This document shows, piece after piece, positions 12,142-24,210 of a stretch of 64,000 nt of DNA (positions within the stretch are counted from its first letter, which is position 1; each line of letters opens with the position of its first letter). A program made the position numbers and the translations under genes. The notes beneath the pieces are model-generated. The model was not told the origin of the DNA and searched no databases. It was given only the letters and a program-made list of their open reading frames with translations. Source of the DNA: Cyclina sinensis (taxonomy: Eukaryota > Mollusca > Bivalvia > Venerida > Veneridae); assembly GCA_012932295.1 (NCBI GenBank), contig JAAONU010000014.1, positions 21,780,011 to 21,844,010 of the forward strand, in the 5' to 3' direction.

Positions 12142-12930
12142 ACATTGTCCCTTTTACGTATCCACAGTGTAACTTTATTACGGGATTTTGAAATAATTCG
12201 GCACAATTTTGTCCACATAATAGTAATTTGTTTGTCTTAATCTACAGGTCACTGTCTCAAAGGTCCACTCTGTAGATGCCAGTATGATTACCATTTTGTT
12301 ACAGACACGCTGCAGGTCCCTTTCTTAAGGTCAGAATCATGCTTTGCAGTCAAAAAGTGAAACATTACATATAAGTGTTGATTATGCAGTCATGATCATG
12401 TCTGTTCTGAAACTTTGTCATGTATGATGGTATTTTGAAGCATGTTAGCACAAATATTTGTTGTGTATAAAATTTGATGTCTATTTTAAATGTCAAGGTC
12501 AATATAGTTATCTACATGAAGACAGTTTTAACACCTAGGTGCTGACCTCAAGGGACAAAGAAAGGCTTTGAAGTTATTAAGTGTAATTGTTAAGTGAGTA
12601 TTTAAGTCTTTTATTTTTTATACAAAAATGATTTGTTGGAAGAAGTGCGTTATACCAGACATATAACTCTACCTCGCTTATAAAGTTCTTACTTGATATT
12701 ATACCTCTGAGAAAGTGTTATCACGGGGTATTTATCACATTCAGTTGATAGCTCTAGTTTTAACAAAAGTCTCATCAAATTTCAAAACTAATGGCCTTTT
12801 GGTTTCATACAGCATAATTTGAATGGTCTTGGTAGAGGACTTTTTGATGATGCTCCATGATGCAAACTATGTAAGCCTTAGTCTCTGTGCTTTCAAGAAG
12901 ATATTTGAAGTCTTACCAATATAAACCTAT
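12142..12930. repeat. Dispersed repeat, right part
   Basis: This appears to continue the repeat interrupted by the TTAA element. It shares 'tcaaaactaatggccttttggtttcatacagcataat' with the stretch near 9955 and has the same 'gacctcaagggac' phrase. Confidence 0.45.
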
Positions 12931-14390
12931 GTGAAATCAAATGAACCTCTAAGGCATAATTTGAACAAGCTTTGAATAGAAGAACCTTTATGCGAAATAT
13001 CTAAGCCATAGTCGTTGCTGTTTCCCACTTCTCGTTCAAGATCTAAAATTGTTTTCGCAACGTGATTTAATTCGGGTGTATTATTGGATGATATAAGTAT
13101 TGTTGCTATTTTCTGACGATATGATAAAATACCCAGCATGAAATACAAGTACAATTAGATTGCCTATATTCATACTGTAATATTTCAAGTCTCACTGTTG
13201 ATACTTCAGGTACTGAAGTTATGGTGTTTCGTGTACAAGTTTCCGAGTTTATTTGATATATTCCCAATTTTAATGCAAAAATCATACATGAGAAAAATTA
13301 TACTCTAAAGTCACTGACCTAAGAAAGCAATAGATAATTGTATGTTTTGCAAAAAAAAAACATAAATATAAATAAAATATCAATTAAATGTAACCTAAGC
13401 AGCACAATGAAATATTTTTGCTCATGATAAATTTATATCTAAAAATATTGGAAAAAATAACACAATCAGTTTCAGTTTCATTATGCATTATATGTAAAAA
13501 GCAATCCATGCTGACGCGAGAAACAATGCAGTAGAAAATGTGATAAAACAACAGTTGTATGATAATTTTCGTATATGCTAAATTCTTACTCTGAAATATA
13601 TCTATTTTAGATATGTAAGTGATTTTCTGTGAGCAAGTTATGGCATACATATTTTGCTAAAGCTGATATTCGACTGTTACCATAACTTTGAAGGAGGTTT
13701 ACAAAAGTAAAGATACTTGGTCTTAGGTAATATCTACGAATATCACAACAAACAGGACAAAGCATTGCGAAATGGAATTCATTTTTAATGTCTCTGCATC
13801 GGCATAATGATCAAAAGCGATGTTCTCTAACTATTCTGTTTTGTTACAGCAACCAGGTTCTATATTTATACCATAAAAGAATCAATTTATCTTAGATAAA
13901 TCATAGATCTATTTTTCTGGCAAAATAGAGAGTTACCTCTCCAATGAAAAATTGTATTTTTAATGTCATTTAAATGTTCTACTTTATGCAATGTTCTGGT
14001 TCAAGGTTTGCTTAAAACATTCAAAAAGTAAATGACATTAAAATCGATTAATTCTACTCGTTTTGAAGACTAAAATGTCTTTAAAGATCAGAATGCTCAA
14101 TTATTGCTGTGAGTTTGAAACTCTCAGGAATAATTTTTGTCATTTTTTTCATTTGAAAAAGCGATTATTTTGCACCAATATTCGATCATACGAACCTATT
14201 CAATAGGAATCGACCCCATTCATAGACTATATACACCATATTGCATCTTTAAGCTTTACCATTTGACAACTGTTTAAACAAGACGGCGTTCTTAAAGAGT
14301 ACTTATCAACCATATCACATCATGTAAGGCTTTGTGTGTGCCTATGTTTGTGTATAGGTTGGTGTGTCTGTGTGTCCATGATTTTACACA
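12931..14390. other. Noncoding stretch, nothing recognised
   Basis: AT-rich. A short open frame at 12927-13154 (minus) and one at 13384-13650 (minus) have no recognisable domain or flanking splice context. A TG-rich run lies at 14330-14380. Confidence 0.4.
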
Positions 14391-14574
14391 TGAAAGTCCG
14401 TAACAGAAAGATGCAGTGCATCTTAGGATATACAACCCAGAGCGGGATTCGAATTGCGATCTCCCGCGTGACAGTCCAACGCTCTAACCAATGAGCCAAA
14501 GAATCGATTCCCTGACGCAGTTGTCAGAGGCTGTATTTATACAATTATAGGTAAGTGTGCATTAGACCGTAACA
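14391..14574 (-). mobile_element. tRNA-derived SINE, tandem unit 1
   Basis: On the minus strand the unit carries a tRNA-like head: an A-box-like 'ggctcattggttagagcg' and a B-box arm 'aattcgaatcccgctctggg'. The insert between them is too long and mispaired for a working tRNA. It ends in a short body finishing 'ctgttacggactttca'. A sister unit lies 345 bp to the right in the same orientation. Confidence 0.65.
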
Positions 14575-14735
14575 CATCCCCTCTTGAGAAAGTCATCATT
14601 TATGATGACAAATGGTGGTGTGTATTTTTTAGATCAATGGATCAGACAGAAATCCTGAAAGATTCTATTTTAGAATCATTTTTTATAACTAAGTGTAGGA
14701 TAGGTCATCCCGGACGAGCCCCCATCTTACGAACA

Positions 14736-14913
14736 TGAAAGTCTGTAACAGAAAGATGCAATGGATCTGAGGATACACAACCCAGAGCGGGATTCGAACT
14801 CCCGCATGACAGTACAACGCTCTTAGCACTCAGACAAAGAATCGATTCCCTGACGCAGATGTCAGAGGTTGAATTTATAGAATTAAAGGTAGGTGTGCAC
14901 TAGATCGTAACAG
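14736..14913 (-). mobile_element. tRNA-derived SINE, tandem unit 2
   Basis: This has the same structure and orientation as the unit at 14391-14574, with a tighter B-box arm ('gcgggagttcgaatcccgc'). The two units share 'gaatcgattccctgacgcag' and the ending 'gtaacagaaagatgca'. The intervening 160 bp has no partner. Confidence 0.65.
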
Positions 14914-16900
14914 TGAAAACTGTTTAATGTATATTTATATTTTTTTCTCTCTTTCAGACGTATTGCTATTATGTCCATACTTATCTTTTGACGTTGGCTT
15001 ATCATATTTCACAGTATAGACCGTTCATATTGATGAATAGACCGCCGCCATCATGAAGGTCATGTGACCCGTCCGCCATTAAAGGTCTGCTTATACCTCC
15101 CAACGATGCTTAAGTTCCGTATAACTTTGGCACGTTTCAAGGTTGCATCCTTTATTATATGCTGTGATTTTTTTCGGTAGAATGGTATTGTTATTACTAT
15201 TTTGGAATTTTTATTCCTGACTTGAACATATTATTAATTCATTATGTCATTATCTTTCATACAAGGTTATAATATAAGTATTCATCTTAAACAATTTAAC
15301 CCATGAAAGACTCTGAAAAAAGGGACCATAGAAAGTTCAAAATTGAATCCTGAGTTGTGAAAAACACATTTTGAAAGCACTGCTCTTCTTTCAAAAGTTG
15401 AAACAATAATTTCAATTATTTGAAAAACTCTAAAAACTAACAAAATGTAAGGAATGCGGTATTGTCTTTGTCTTTATAAGTCACCGTTAATTTCCATTGT
15501 CGGTCTTGCTTGGTAAGTCACAGCAGAACGCTTAAATAATGAAATTTGCTCTGTAAAAACAAGATCTTTATTTGTGCCCGATTGTTATATGCTTAAAAAG
15601 AACATATATTCTTCCTTACAAACAAGAAAATCAATAACTTATAAAAATTAGCACCTAGGTATTGCTATATGGTTTTTTTTTGTATTTTCTATACTCTTTT
15701 TCTTGTATTTCGAAAATCTTTTTTTGAAATGTTGATATGTACTACATGTGAGTTTGTGTATGCAAAAAGGAAATTCACGTTTGTAAGATATGATCTTAGA
15801 ATAATTTGTTTTTCGTGCAGTTTTGACAAAACAAAATGAATAAATCTACGGATAAATAACACAAAAACGTTACTTATGTGAGATGTCAGTAAACAACGCT
15901 AATAAATATAGCTTTTTCGGTTAGAAGACGATAATAATTAATGCTCCAGATCGATTCTAGTGATCACATTTTCATCTGATCTTAATGAAAATTAGTCAGA
16001 ATGTTTGCCTTGGTGAATTTGTTCTGTGACCATGTGTTCCTTTCGACCTCGTACCACACGATTTAGGTGAGCGAACCAGAGCGACTTTGCCCTCTTGTTT
16101 TGAAAATAACATCCAAATGAAAATTGAACTATTTAAGTCACCATTTTTGACGAAAAAATGACAACAGTAACAACAATGACCATTTTAACAATGGCGACAA
16201 CAACAAAAACACAAAATTAGAGTCATTATCACATTAACCTCTCTTCAGTGGTACTGAAAATGCCACAGCAGCTATTTGAACATGTCTCAAACAAATAGAT
16301 TGAAGCAGCAGCACCACCACCACCATCATCAGCAAACTAATAATAGAAATTGTTATCGTCGTAATCATTACAATTAAACAATTTAATATTACTAATCATT
16401 ACTCACACGCTAGCACGCACTCACGCAAACACATCTTAAATGGCATGGTTTTCATATGAGATACTAACATTTATCAAAAAAGCGTCCAAACATCTGTGCT
16501 TCGGTATCTTAACTTTACTAATGCAGCAAAAATCTAGGTAATTTCAATACATGAAAAATAAAATTAAAACATACACAGGTAAGACAATCCAATTAACTGA
16601 AGCAAATAGTGTATACTTTAGGAAAAAACTTTTTAAAGAAAGCTTATAACTTAAACGTGTCGATATTTTCTATATCCATTCAAATTTATCATATCATTAA
16701 CCCAAAACTAAACTATTTTGTTTTGTCTTGAGGCCAAATATTACAAATCACTTGTTTGATCAAGTAATAAGCAAAGCATAAAAAACTTATATTTCTTATT
16801 TATACTGTCATTAGAATATTTGGTGAACATTTTTTTCCATAGTCGTCTATCAAACGTAATGAGCACGAGTTGGTGAATGTGTTACACACAAGTACAACGA
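14914..16900. other. Noncoding stretch, nothing recognised
   Basis: AT-rich sequence upstream of DUR3 copy A, with a small CAC/CAT-rich patch at 16308-16330. I see no exon on either strand. Confidence 0.4.
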
Positions 16901-16921
16901 TCGAACATAATGACTTTCTTG

Positions 16922-16928
16922 TATAAAA
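16922..16928 (+). promoter_or_regulatory. Possible TATA box of DUR3 copy A
   Basis: TATAAAA lies 92 bp upstream of the copy A start codon. The distance would give a short 5' UTR. In AT-rich DNA such matches are common, so this is only a candidate. Confidence 0.3.
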
Positions 16929-18047
16929 TCAAAATTAACAGAGAAAAATGTTGCCATTGCCTTAGCTGTTAACTTACTGATGCGTATATCTGAAGTAAAA
17001 CACCGTGTCAATTGCGAAAATGTTGTCGGAGCGCTCGCTAGACTCGGACTGTCCGGTCGATCTTCCGTCAGCTACAGTATCCACCAGGTAACATTTACCT
17101 TAAAAAGTTTGTCTTTAGATTATTTTTGTTAATGTTGAAATACTATAAACTTCTTTGTTTCAAATAAGCATGCAGCGGACCTTTTACAAATCCTATAAGG
17201 TAATTTTTGTTTATAAATGTTCTCTGACGTAACTTTGTCGCTTCACGCTGCTTCTCTGGTGTTGAAAGCTATATTAGCTATACATAGAGTATTTCTTAGT
17301 GTAAATGAGACTAAAAACATATGATCATTGGAAAACATAGAACAATGTCAAACCATAACGTAGAAAAATATATGACTAGTTGCGGGAGACAAAACAAATC
17401 AGGCTTGAACAAACAAATGGCTGAGCTTATAATCTCCATGTTCAATCTTGTATCTAATCGTTGTGTGTAGGTAAGACTGATGTGGTCATCATTTCTATTG
17501 AAATGACAGTGCACTATGTACACAAGCATTGTGTATCAATTTCATTGCTATGAATTAAACGAGCTAGGTTTTTAAATATCCCAGGCGTCGAACCAGACTG
17601 ATTGCCTCCGGTCCGCTCAATATCACAGGCAGACCCAAATTCTTCAACACTACTGGTATCATCTTGAACTAGTTCATGAAGTTGATCCCATTGCTTTCAT
17701 CAGCAAGATTAGTTGCTCTTGACTTTTTTTTCAATTCTGATAACTCAGCAGATCTAGCTAAAGAGATATGTGCCCGGGAATTCCACATTCCGTGTTTACT
17801 CTAATGATCTGTTAACACAATGTTCTATTAAGTAAATCAATGTTCAGTAAGTAAAGAAGCACAAAATACAAGGAGAAACAAAATAATAAGATGGAAATGC
17901 TTGCTTTGTTGGATTTTGCTAGATAACACTTTTGAAAGGGGCATGATTTTTTTCAGATTAAATCCAGTGATAGAGAAATATGAGTTAGCAATGCTGATGT
18001 TGCTAGGCTTTGCTGGGTTTTCTATGCTTATTGGCATTGCCTACAAT

Positions 18048-18060
18048 AATATCAGGTAAG
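18048..18060 (+). promoter_or_regulatory. Exon 2 splice donor inside a SINE target-site duplication (left copy)
   Basis: The 13 bp 'aatatcaggtaag' here includes the end of DUR3 copy A exon 2 and its GTAAG donor. The same 13 bp recur at 18334-18346 on the far side of the SINE. The left copy is in frame with exon 3, so it should be the one used. Confidence 0.8.
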
Positions 18061-18333
18061 TTTATTTATCGTCGGTGGCCCATATGACACCTCTTGCAGA
18101 GATTATTTTATGTTGTGGGAGAGAGTACAATATACAGATAACATCCCGTTCAAGAGACACCCCTGGTTCCTTTGCATGCTCAGTGTACAGCACTGAAACA
18201 TGGGACCTCGCTTTAACATCACATCCAAAAGACAATTATAAATGTAAATGGAGGAGCGGGGGATCGATCACGGGAACCCTGGGTTACCAGCCCAGCGCGT
18301 AACCACTGGACCACTTATCCGCTCCTCTGCTCC
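18061..18333 (-). mobile_element. tRNA-derived SINE inserted at the exon 2 donor of DUR3 copy A
   Basis: On the minus strand the element starts with a tRNA-like head ('gcggataagtggtccagtgg' as A-box region, then 'gggttcccgtgatcgatccc' as B-box region) and runs into a body of about 170 bp. It is bordered by a perfect 13 bp direct repeat that contains the splice donor. Body sequence such as 'cctggttcctt' and 'catccaaaagac' recurs at 63440-63600. A 75-codon open frame (18075-18302 plus) is only SINE sequence. Confidence 0.8.
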
Positions 18334-18349
18334 AATATCAGGTAAGAAA

Positions 18350-19560
18350 CTTAGATAGCATTTGTAGAAAGAGTCCCATAAGTAAACGTTTCTGATTGGT
18401 TAAAAGTGGTCACATGGTGAAAATGTCTGTAATTTATTCTATATTCAGCAGAAGACTATACAAATTCAATTGATTTTTGCATTACAAGCAAACTACGTAT
18501 TTTGATTTAAGAAGAAAGATGCTGTGATTAGATTCATACGAACATGTGAATGACTACAAATCTCAATAAGATTGTACCATATTCCATTGATACTTGCAAC
18601 AAAAATTGAAAAATCCATGTATGCATAAATAATAAGGCAACAGTGGGCAAAATATCACACGAAATTCGTATGAGAATAAAACATGACTTCAGGGCAGTCA
18701 CTGATATACAATCATTACTTTGTCATGCGTACTTTATATACGCTGAGCGTTCAGATTTAATAAAAAATGTAATAATTCACGAGTTTCAGCAACCTCTGAT
18801 GTGTTTAGTTTCACTTCAAATTTCTTAATTGTTTTACGTATATTGTAGTTTACTTTCTTTGCGAATAATAGCAATAAAGTTTTGCAAACAAACATGTCAT
18901 ACACATAAACTTTAGACTGGAGCGTTCATTATGTTTTTATAGGTAGATCTATTAAGTAAACAATATTCATATTATGGTTGAAACACGATGATAGGGAACT
19001 CTTACTTATTATATGTATGAATATACAAAAATTACTCCAAAATGTTTCAATCAATTAAATCTAGCTTTTAAATGATAATAAATAGGCTTTCTGCTCTAGA
19101 TCATAATGACATAGACAGCCAATCCTGTTGTTTGATTGAGTATATTTTAATAAAGTGCTTTTATGAATTTACAAAATTATGTATGTGAACACAACAACTT
19201 TAAAGTCATGGATTATAATTTTAGCAGGTGAATTAAACTGGAAAGATTACAGAAATTAGTATTAGTAAATGACATTACTTTTAAAGCTTTTATGTTTGAT
19301 CATAACAATCAAATATAAAAATAAATAACTTAGTTATTTCACTCAACACAGCAAAAAAAATCAGTTTTGGCTAGGACCGAATCATTTCAATAAAAAAGGA
19401 AAAAAATGACAAGAAGTTGCACAACTGTCAAGTAACAAATATACACATCATAAAATTTTGTTCGTAAAATTTCAATTATAGACATCTGTACCATGTAAAT
19501 CAATCATTTTCATAAACGTCAGATACAGAGATTTATAGCTTAAACACTTTCTTTTTACAG
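18350..19560. other. Intron 2 of DUR3 copy A, nothing further recognised
   Basis: AT-rich intron remainder after the SINE. The open frame at 18643-18828 has no family resemblance. Confidence 0.45.
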
Positions 19561-21907
19561 ACGTTACGTGTTCAAAGATTTTCATAGTCTTGACGTCATA
19601 TTTGACGCGGGTGGTCGCGTGAGCGTCAGTCTTACCGCAGTTAGTGACGTCACAGCTAATATGGCCTGCAGACTTTCTTCAAAGTCCGACTATCGCTAGC
19701 AAGGTTCGTTGTGCTTTTTTATTAAGATTTTGACGTGCAAACGTTTCAGTAAATTTCTTTGGCAGTTACTTCTTCACATTGCTTTGTTTCAGGTTGGTGT
19801 ATCTGGGTCTTTGTTCTACACGCTTGCCATTGTATTGTCCGTGCTTATATTCGCTCTGCTTTGTATGCAGCTGAAAACGCGTGCACCAGGAGCAAAAACA
19901 TTTCCACAGGTGTGTAACGATGTACTTTTAATTAACTTTATATTTATTATGATTTAAAGGATATGCATTTATACTAATAATTACGAGTAATAAGTAAATC
20001 GTGAACGAAATGAAGACTAAAATACTGCCACTGATAAACACAAGTCCGTGATCTATGTGGTTATGTTAGATGTGTGGAATCTAAAAAAAGTAAAGAGAAA
20101 AAAAGATTAGATGCTAGAATATCATATTCCTTTTCCATCAGATTTGGTAAGACGTTTTCACTTTAATTAGTGATTTATTTTGATAAAAAGTCATTAGTTA
20201 AATACTGCCTTTTGCAAATATATAAATCCTCTAGAGTGCTTGGTATGTCTTGCTTCGTATGCCTATTTTGAAGGTTTTATTCATATAATTTAGATTGCCT
20301 ACGCACGGTTTGGTAAAAGTGCCCACATTTTGTTCTGCATGGTTGCACTTTTTACTAATATGGTGATCACAGCTAATTTAATACTTGCAGGAAAATTTTG
20401 TTAGTGTTGCAATTTACGACTTATTTTCAGTTATTTCTTAAAAAGTGACATCAGTTTTCAACAAAATGAAGTTATTAATTAATCGTTCATATTTGTCATA
20501 ACGTATGTGTCTTCTCTGCCGTTATAAGCATAAAACACAACATCAAATCTACAAGTAGTCTACTATTATATATTTAAATTTGTTAACTATTTTCCCACCA
20601 TCTAGGCATACTGTATGCTGTATATCTACTGGCATACATTTCTATCATGACACGTGTTCTTATTTGCATTTTTTTGATGTCTGATCACTGCTTTATTTGG
20701 TTTACAGTTTGAGATGAAAAGGGCAGTATCTATCTCTTCCAACAGTGCAGTTGATGACTTCTATTATTTGTAATAAAATTCACAGGAAACAATACTGCAC
20801 CTACTGTAAGTTCGCAAAGAAAAGTTTTCACAGATAATACATTTTTCAGGACATAGCTTAACAAAAATCCCTTTGCAAGATTTTCATTGATTGTATCAGT
20901 TTTAAGGAAACAGTTTTCAACCTCTTCCTTTTATATATTGCAGGTAAAACAGCGATTGAAGTATTGAGCAAGGACTCCTCGAATGAATTCACGCTGCTGA
21001 TCCTTGCCGTGTTATTTGGATCATATTGTCTGACTGGAGGACTTGGCACTACGTTTTACATTTCCTACTTTAACACTGCTCTCATTTTTATCAGTACTTC
21101 TCTATTTATTCTGAAAGTAACATACATTGCCGAACCGCAACTAGAAGCCGTTACTTCGTACAGTTCTATTCATAACGCATTGTCGTGTTTGCAAGGTCCA
21201 GACGGCAATGAAGGCAATTCATTTCTTACTTTTCGGAGTCAATCTGGTATAATTTACGCAATTGTGACGTTGATTATGACAATTGCCGTAATGTTTTGTG
21301 ATCAGGCAAACTGGCAAAGCCGAATTGCCGCAAAGCCACGCGAAGGGATGTTTGGCTTCTTAATTGCAGCGTTCCTCTGGTATGCCATTCCGACTTCCGT
21401 ATCTTTTGTTACGTCAATGACTTATAAAACAATGAGCTACCAGAATAGAACAAACCTTCTGACGGATGCAGAAATTGACGAGGGTATGGGAAAAACTTTT
21501 TTCAACTTCTTTAATGATTCTTTCAAAATTTATACTTATGTCAATCGCAACTTAGCTACGTTTAAAGATTGAAAATACCACCCCACACATTAAGATCATT
21601 ATTTCTAAACCCTTAAGGGATATTAAACATTAGATACATAACGGTAGCAGGTTAAGATCTTACAGAAATGTAAATAGTTTTATTAGCATTTGTAGTTCAA
21701 AGTTAACTACTGTAAGATACTAACCTTTTTTTTCGTTTCAGGCTACATAACACCATTTGTGATACAGACGCTGTTAGGAAGAGAAGGATGTTTTGTCTTG
21801 CTAACTTTACTTACAATGACTTTGATGTCGACAGGTTCAGGAGAGGTGATGTCCGTGTCGTCGGTTTTAGTTTACGACATTATCAAAACACACATTTCAC
21901 CGTTTCG

Positions 21908-22595
21908 GTACGATTTAGATGGAAAGTTGACGTAGTCGTCACCGTTTAGTAAGATAGATAAAGATACTTGCAAAAGTTTTATGCTTTCTTTCTCATTTCT
22001 TCTATCAATATACTATAACTTTGATCGAAATAGATACAATGATCAGTCCAGTAACTAAGATTTCCGCTTTTTAAATGAAAAACCGGGTGGTTTCCTAACT
22101 TGACCAACGTGGGTCTAGATAGAATATTTAGATTTCGCGCTAAATTTCGCGGTAAATGATTTGACGGTTGAAGTACCTGTCACGTGATTTACGGCAAAAA
22201 GCGACGATTGGTTGTTTTTGTCACGTGACCTGTTTAAAAATAACTCGGTGATTTCGATCATGTTTTACTTTCTGTTAAAGAACGTTCAAATATTTACGTT
22301 CAAGCCCGCATTTTACTACTACATACTAGGAATTTAAAGTTCTTCATATTTAAAGTGATTTGAGCAAATAATATCAGTTTTAATTTTTTGGGCATTCATT
22401 TGCCTGTGTATCCCTTTAATGTCTTAGACGGACAATTGAATGATAAAGCGCAATTTAATCTTTTAAAGTACTTTATATCTATATGTTCTTTGACATTAAT
22501 TTATTTAACGTTTCCTGCTTTTTATTGTTTTTGATATAATTGCAAAATCTACAAACTATAAAATAATTTAAAACACACGATTCGTTACATTAAAG
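21908..22595. other. Intron 7 of DUR3 copy A with two CACGTG palindromes
   Basis: The intron holds CACGTG E-box palindromes at 22181-22186 and 22222-22227, each within 'gtcacgtga', in a locally GC-richer patch. They could be E-boxes or part of an old repeat. I see nothing else in it. Confidence 0.35.
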
Positions 22596-24210
22596 AGATG
22601 GAGTCCTGCCAACTGACTGTGTTCTTTGCGGCAAGTCAAAGATTCCCATAGTAATAGAAGAAGTTCCAAGCGAGCTTTGCGACTGTCCATCAGTTGTTAA
22701 TTGCAAAGCATGCGAGGACGACATACAAGACCGCCTGTCTGGTAAAGCGAAACCCGGATTTCAGTATAAGTGTTCTGTTCATGGAATGGTAACTGTCGTT
22801 TTTAGCAATTAAATTTCACGACTTTTGTTAAGACGTTTAGAAGGACCTTTTCAGGCCCAACAGTTAAAACTTGTGAATTTGAGAATTTGTCATGAACATT
22901 ACGCTTTTTAAAGTGAAAAAATGATTTAGAGTTTTTATTTGTTTATTTGAAGAACTATAATTTTTGCATATTTTGAATTGTAGCTCTATTTGCTTAAACA
23001 AAATAAATGAAATAGTAGTTTTCTATCCAATCATTTAAGTTATGACATTTTGACATCTTTTACATCAAGAGGAAGATCATATCATAAATCAAGTTTACAA
23101 GAAAATATAAATATCTTCCTGGAGGTTTAATTGTGATTTTATCTTTCTTTTTTGCAGTACAGACACTATGAAGACCAGTTGTTACAGTACAAGTCCTGGT
23201 GTATGATTTGGGTTATCATTGCCATTATTCCATTCGCCCCATTTATCCTTCCTTTGTACTTTACCATTGGCTTGGCACGAGCGACCTCTAAAGGGCTTAT
23301 ATCGGGTAAGATCATGTAAGATATTATAGTATAAGACCAAAACGTCTTTTATGTGTATACAAACTGAACGATTAAGGCATGTACACGTATTCACCGATAA
23401 GAATTGATGTACATTTTAAATCGTTCACTTAAATTAAAGACCACATTTTTACTAACAGTGGCTTTTATAAAATATTACTTTCTCATTTTACATACCCAGA
23501 TAACTTATGTCACAGGTGGAGTAACTGGCCTTATCTGCTCTGTGTCTGGTATGTTGGCATATGGTTCGACATACGATGGCGGCCTGGGAAATTTCTTTAC
23601 GAACACGGCTCAAGACTATAGTTTACTGACAGGACTTGCCTCTGGAATAGTGGTCAGCACTGTTACTGCTGCATTTGTTTCGCTGTGTGACCAAAAGTCA
23701 AAGAATGGTGTTACAGTCAATAGAAGTTATATTTCAGATAAACAAAAATCGACATGTAGTGATGATAAAACATTGAACGAAAACATGAAAATCCTTGAAA
23801 TCGAATGGCTGAAAACCATGAGCATTGATAATCCTTTGAACCCCTACAGACAGCTCTACAAAAAAGAACTTGAAGATATTAATGCTAGACACGTTCTCAC
23901 CAGTCATCACATGCAAAAGATATTCACTAAAACAAGGTTACTTTCATCACTTGGTGTGATTACAAGTTTTGCTTTTTTTCTTATCATTGTCCCTGTCGTT
24001 GCTCTGAGCCAGGATGTTCTAACGGAGGAGCAATTAAGAACTTGGGTTTCTGTGTGTCAGCACTGGTGTCTCGTGGCGTCCATCTTTGTGGTGATTGTAC
24101 CTCCTGTTCAAGAGGGTTTACAGATCTGGAGACAATACAAGAAAACTCAAAACTTTATGCGTGAGAAGACTAATGAAGTTTCATTAAAAATAGAAAGCAG
24201 CCGGTTGTGA

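Larger units (their letters stand above)
17020..24210 (+). pseudogene. DUR3: DUR3-like urea/proton symporter, copy A (damaged)
   Basis: Ten exons match copies B and C: 17020-17087, 17957-18055, 19561-19703, 19793-19909, 20294-20390, 20944-21483, 21742-21907, 22596-22788, 23158-23305 and 23516-24210 (TGA). The family is the sodium:solute symporter superfamily; DUR3 proteins import urea across the plasma membrane with protons. Typical blocks are VFCDQANWQSRIAAKP-like (exon 6) and LMSTGSGEVMSVSSVLVYDI (exon 7). Three lesions stand out. Exon 3 is 143 nt instead of 145, giving a frameshift near 19641 and a TAG at its end. The exon 5 donor is GA instead of GT. Exon 9 lacks 66 nt, in frame, from a membrane helix. 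Exons 6 and 10 are fully open (180 and 231 codons), so decay is recent or partial. It is closer to copy C than to B. A candidate ATTAAA poly(A) signal lies at 24352-24357. A sequencing error could explain the exon 3 lesion but not the exon 9 one. Confidence 0.85.

Noticed and set aside
14391..14574. Apparent tRNA gene on the minus strand
   Set aside because: The region between the anticodon and T arms is too long, and a second SINE unit with the same body follows at 14736.
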